Positions 22,926 to 24,583 of a stretch of DNA of 24,583 nt are shown piece by piece (the stretch's first letter is position 1; every line of letters begins with the position of its first letter). Both the position numbers and the translations under genes were made by a program. The stretch lies in NCBI GenBank assembly GCA_964444795.1, contig CAYUIQ010000131.1:1-24583 (forward strand), given 5' to 3'. The stretch is from JABMRP01 sp964444795. GTDB lineage: Bacteria; Planctomycetota; Planctomycetia; Pirellulales; Thermoguttaceae. Under the pieces are notes generated by a model, which was not told where the DNA came from, ran no database searches, and saw only the letters and a program-made list of their open reading frames with translations.

Positions 22926-24557
22926 ATGCGATGGATTAAACAACAGATATTCGCGGCCTGTGTGCTTGGGTTTGCGCTGGCCGGTCACGCCGCGGAAAGA
23001 CCCAATGTCCTGTTCATCGCGGTTGACGACCCGCGAGTTGAACTGGGGTGCTATGGCTCGCCGATCGCGATCACGCCAAACCTGGACGCGCTGGCCAAGG
23101 AAGGGTTGCGGTTCGACAGGGCCTACTGCCAGCAGGCGATTTGCCGTCCGTCACGAGCAAGCCTGATGACGGGAGCCCGGCCGGATACGACCGGACTGAC
23201 TCACAACCACGTCGCCTTGCGAGACCTCCGGCCGAACATTGTCACGCCGCCTCAGCATTTCATCGCCAGTGGCTACGAGACGGTCTATCACGGAAAAGTG
23301 TTCCACCGCGGCGATACGGATGAAGCGCATTCGTGGAGCCGGGAACCCGCCAGGGGCTCGGTTCGCGTCAAGAAGCCGGTCGGTGGATATGCGTTGCCCG
23401 AAAACCGGGCGATTGCGAAAGAAAACATGGCACGAATGATTGCCAAATACGGCGAGGCCGCGCGTCGAGGGCTCGGCAGCGGCCCTGCCTACGAATGCGC
23501 CGACGTTGCGGACCACGCGTACATCGATGGCTACAACACTCAGCTCGCGATCGCCACACTGGGCGACATGGCCGCCGATGGTGACAAACCTTTCTTTCTC
23601 GCACTGGGGTTCATGAAGCCCCACCTTAACTGGGTGGCGCCCAAGCAATACTGGGACATGTATGATCCGGCAGGAATTCCGCTGGCTGCCCACATGGACC
23701 GTCCTGAAGACGGAGCCGCGATGGGACTTCACGCCTCTTTCGAGCTTCGCACTCGACACGGAATTCCCAAGAGCGGCCCCATCGGTCGGGAACTTGCCAC
23801 AACCTTGAAACACGCCTACTTGGCTTGCACCAGCTACGTCGACGCACAAATCGGGCGGATGATCGCCGCTCTCGAAGAAGCCGGTGTTCGCGACAACACG
23901 ATCATCATCGTCTGGAGCGACCATGGCTGGCATCTCGGCGACATGGGAATCTGGGGCAAAGCGACGAATTACGAGATTGCCACCCGCGTACCTCTGATAA
24001 TTTGGACGCCCGACATGCCCGAAAGCAGTCGTGGAAAGGCGACCGATGCGCTGGTGGAACTGGTCGATATCTACCCCACGTTGTGCGATCTGGCTGGAAT
24101 CGACCAACCGGCCCATCTGGAGGGACACAGTTTTGCGCCCCTGCTCACCGATCCCGGGCGGAAATGGAAGACCGCTGCCTTCAGCCAGTATCCCAACCCA
24201 GCGTTAAGAGAATGGGCCGCCAACCCGCTCTCGCCCGGCATGCGCGAGACGTTCTTCGGTCCGCTTATCCGGGAGGTCGAGGCTCGCATCATCGCTCAGC
24301 AGAAGGAACGATGGGATCGCAACCTTTTCGAAAACGATCTCATGGGCTACGCCATGAGAACCGATCGATATCGCCTCGTGGTTTGGAAGGACCTGGTACG
24401 CCCGCAAGCCGAACCTGTTTTCGTAGAGCTTTACGACCACAAGAGGGATCCGGCAGAAACCCTAAACATTGCTCTACAGGAGCCGGAACTGGTCAACAGG
24501 ATCATGGCCAAATTCGATTCCGGTTGGAAAGGAAATCTCCCTGAGTCGACCAATTGA
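22926..24557 (+). CDS. Cys-type sulfatase, iduronate-2-sulfatase-like (S1_7-like)
   Basis: The 543-aa product has GGGAG ~9 nt before the ATG and a Sec signal (MRWIKQQIFAACVLGFALAG, cleavage near HAA). Landmarks are IAVDDPRVELGCYG (31-44, metal ligands), C73-R-P-S-R (formylglycine site), GYETVYHGKVFHRGD, LGFMKPHLNWVAPKQYWDMY, and WSDHGWHLGDMGIWGKATNY with EIATRVPLIIWTPDM. These are the standard blocks of iduronate-2-sulfatase-type (S1_7) enzymes; bacterial S1_7 members include sulfatases acting on algal polysaccharides. VDDPR in place of the common VDDLR is a small oddity next to the metal ligands. It follows the lambda-carrageenase-like gene by 46 nt on the same strand and is probably co-transcribed. 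It would need a formylglycine-generating enzyme from elsewhere in the genome. Confidence 0.94.
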   Translation: MRWIKQQIFAACVLGFALAGHAAERPNVLFIAVDDPRVELGCYGSPIAITPNLDALAKEGLRFDRAYCQQAICRPSRASLMTGARPDTTGLTHNHVALRDLRPNIVTPPQHFIASGYETVYHGKVFHRGDTDEAHSWSREPARGSVRVKKPVGGYALPENRAIAKENMARMIAKYGEAARRGLGSGPAYECADVADHAYIDGYNTQLAIATLGDMAADGDKPFFLALGFMKPHLNWVAPKQYWDMYDPAGIPLAAHMDRPEDGAAMGLHASFELRTRHGIPKSGPIGRELATTLKHAYLACTSYVDAQIGRMIAALEEAGVRDNTIIIVWSDHGWHLGDMGIWGKATNYEIATRVPLIIWTPDMPESSRGKATDALVELVDIYPTLCDLAGIDQPAHLEGHSFAPLLTDPGRKWKTAAFSQYPNPALREWAANPLSPGMRETFFGPLIREVEARIIAQQKERWDRNLFENDLMGYAMRTDRYRLVVWKDLVRPQAEPVFVELYDHKRDPAETLNIALQEPELVNRIMAKFDSGWKGNLPESTN

Positions 24558-24583
24558 CGGCGAGATTGTTGGCTCTTCCGCAG

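Noticed and set aside
1..24583. CRISPR arrays, tRNA/rRNA genes, complete IS elements, toxin-antitoxin pairs
   Set aside because: None was seen: no regularly spaced repeats, no tRNA-like cloverleaf, no transposase with inverted ends. The only mobile-element trace is the recombinase scrap.

Overview
The window looks like a carbohydrate-degradation island from a member of the PVC group, most likely a marine or freshwater planctomycete. This is inferred from gene content: three Cys-type sulfatases, a Tat-exported Gfo/Idh/MocA oxidoreductase next to a DUF1080 protein, a DUF5060 protein, an FAD_oxidored-type protein, a Tat-tagged sugar-isomerase-like protein, high GC, and no SusC/SusD pair or TonB receptor. 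There is no rRNA, tRNA or other taxonomic marker, so the assignment is an inference.

Left part (1-7100, minus strand). Read in the direction of transcription: a sulfatase (6872-5442), a GH95 alpha-L-fucosidase-like enzyme (4938-2524), a secreted right-handed beta-helix protein (2317-1145) and the 5' two-thirds or less of an FAD-dependent oxidoreductase that runs off the left edge. Gaps of about 180-500 nt separate them. Upstream of the sulfatase lies a plus-strand scrap of a tyrosine recombinase (6943-7077).

Middle part (7122-14345, minus strand). There are two tight groups. One is sulfatase - DUF1080 - Gfo/Idh/MocA (10867 to 7122, gaps of 54 and 56 nt), which suggests desulfation coupled to 3-keto-glycoside chemistry. 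The other is a CBM-like secreted protein - DUF5060 putative glycosidase with a lipobox - the first ~43 codons of an MFS transporter (14345 to 10970). The MFS gene breaks off into unrelated sequence, so the only transporter in the window is dead.

Right part (14603-24557). A plus-strand GH2 enzyme converges on a minus-strand isomerase-like TIM barrel, with a 9-bp hairpin covering both stop codons. A minus-strand TIM-barrel putative glycosidase is divergent from a plus-strand pair: a ~947-aa beta-propeller protein whose architecture recalls lambda-carrageenase (GH150), followed 46 nt later by an iduronate-2-sulfatase-like sulfatase.

Taken together, the genes look like an extracytoplasmic pathway for a sulfated polysaccharide that contains fucose and probably galactose. 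Every gene with an intact 5' end carries a Sec, Tat-like or lipoprotein signal, including the oxidoreductases and the isomerase. The strongest candidates for something undescribed are the lambda-carrageenase-like protein paired with a sulfatase, and the sulfatase/DUF1080/Gfo-Idh operon. The two gene remnants mark the island as one that has been rearranged.
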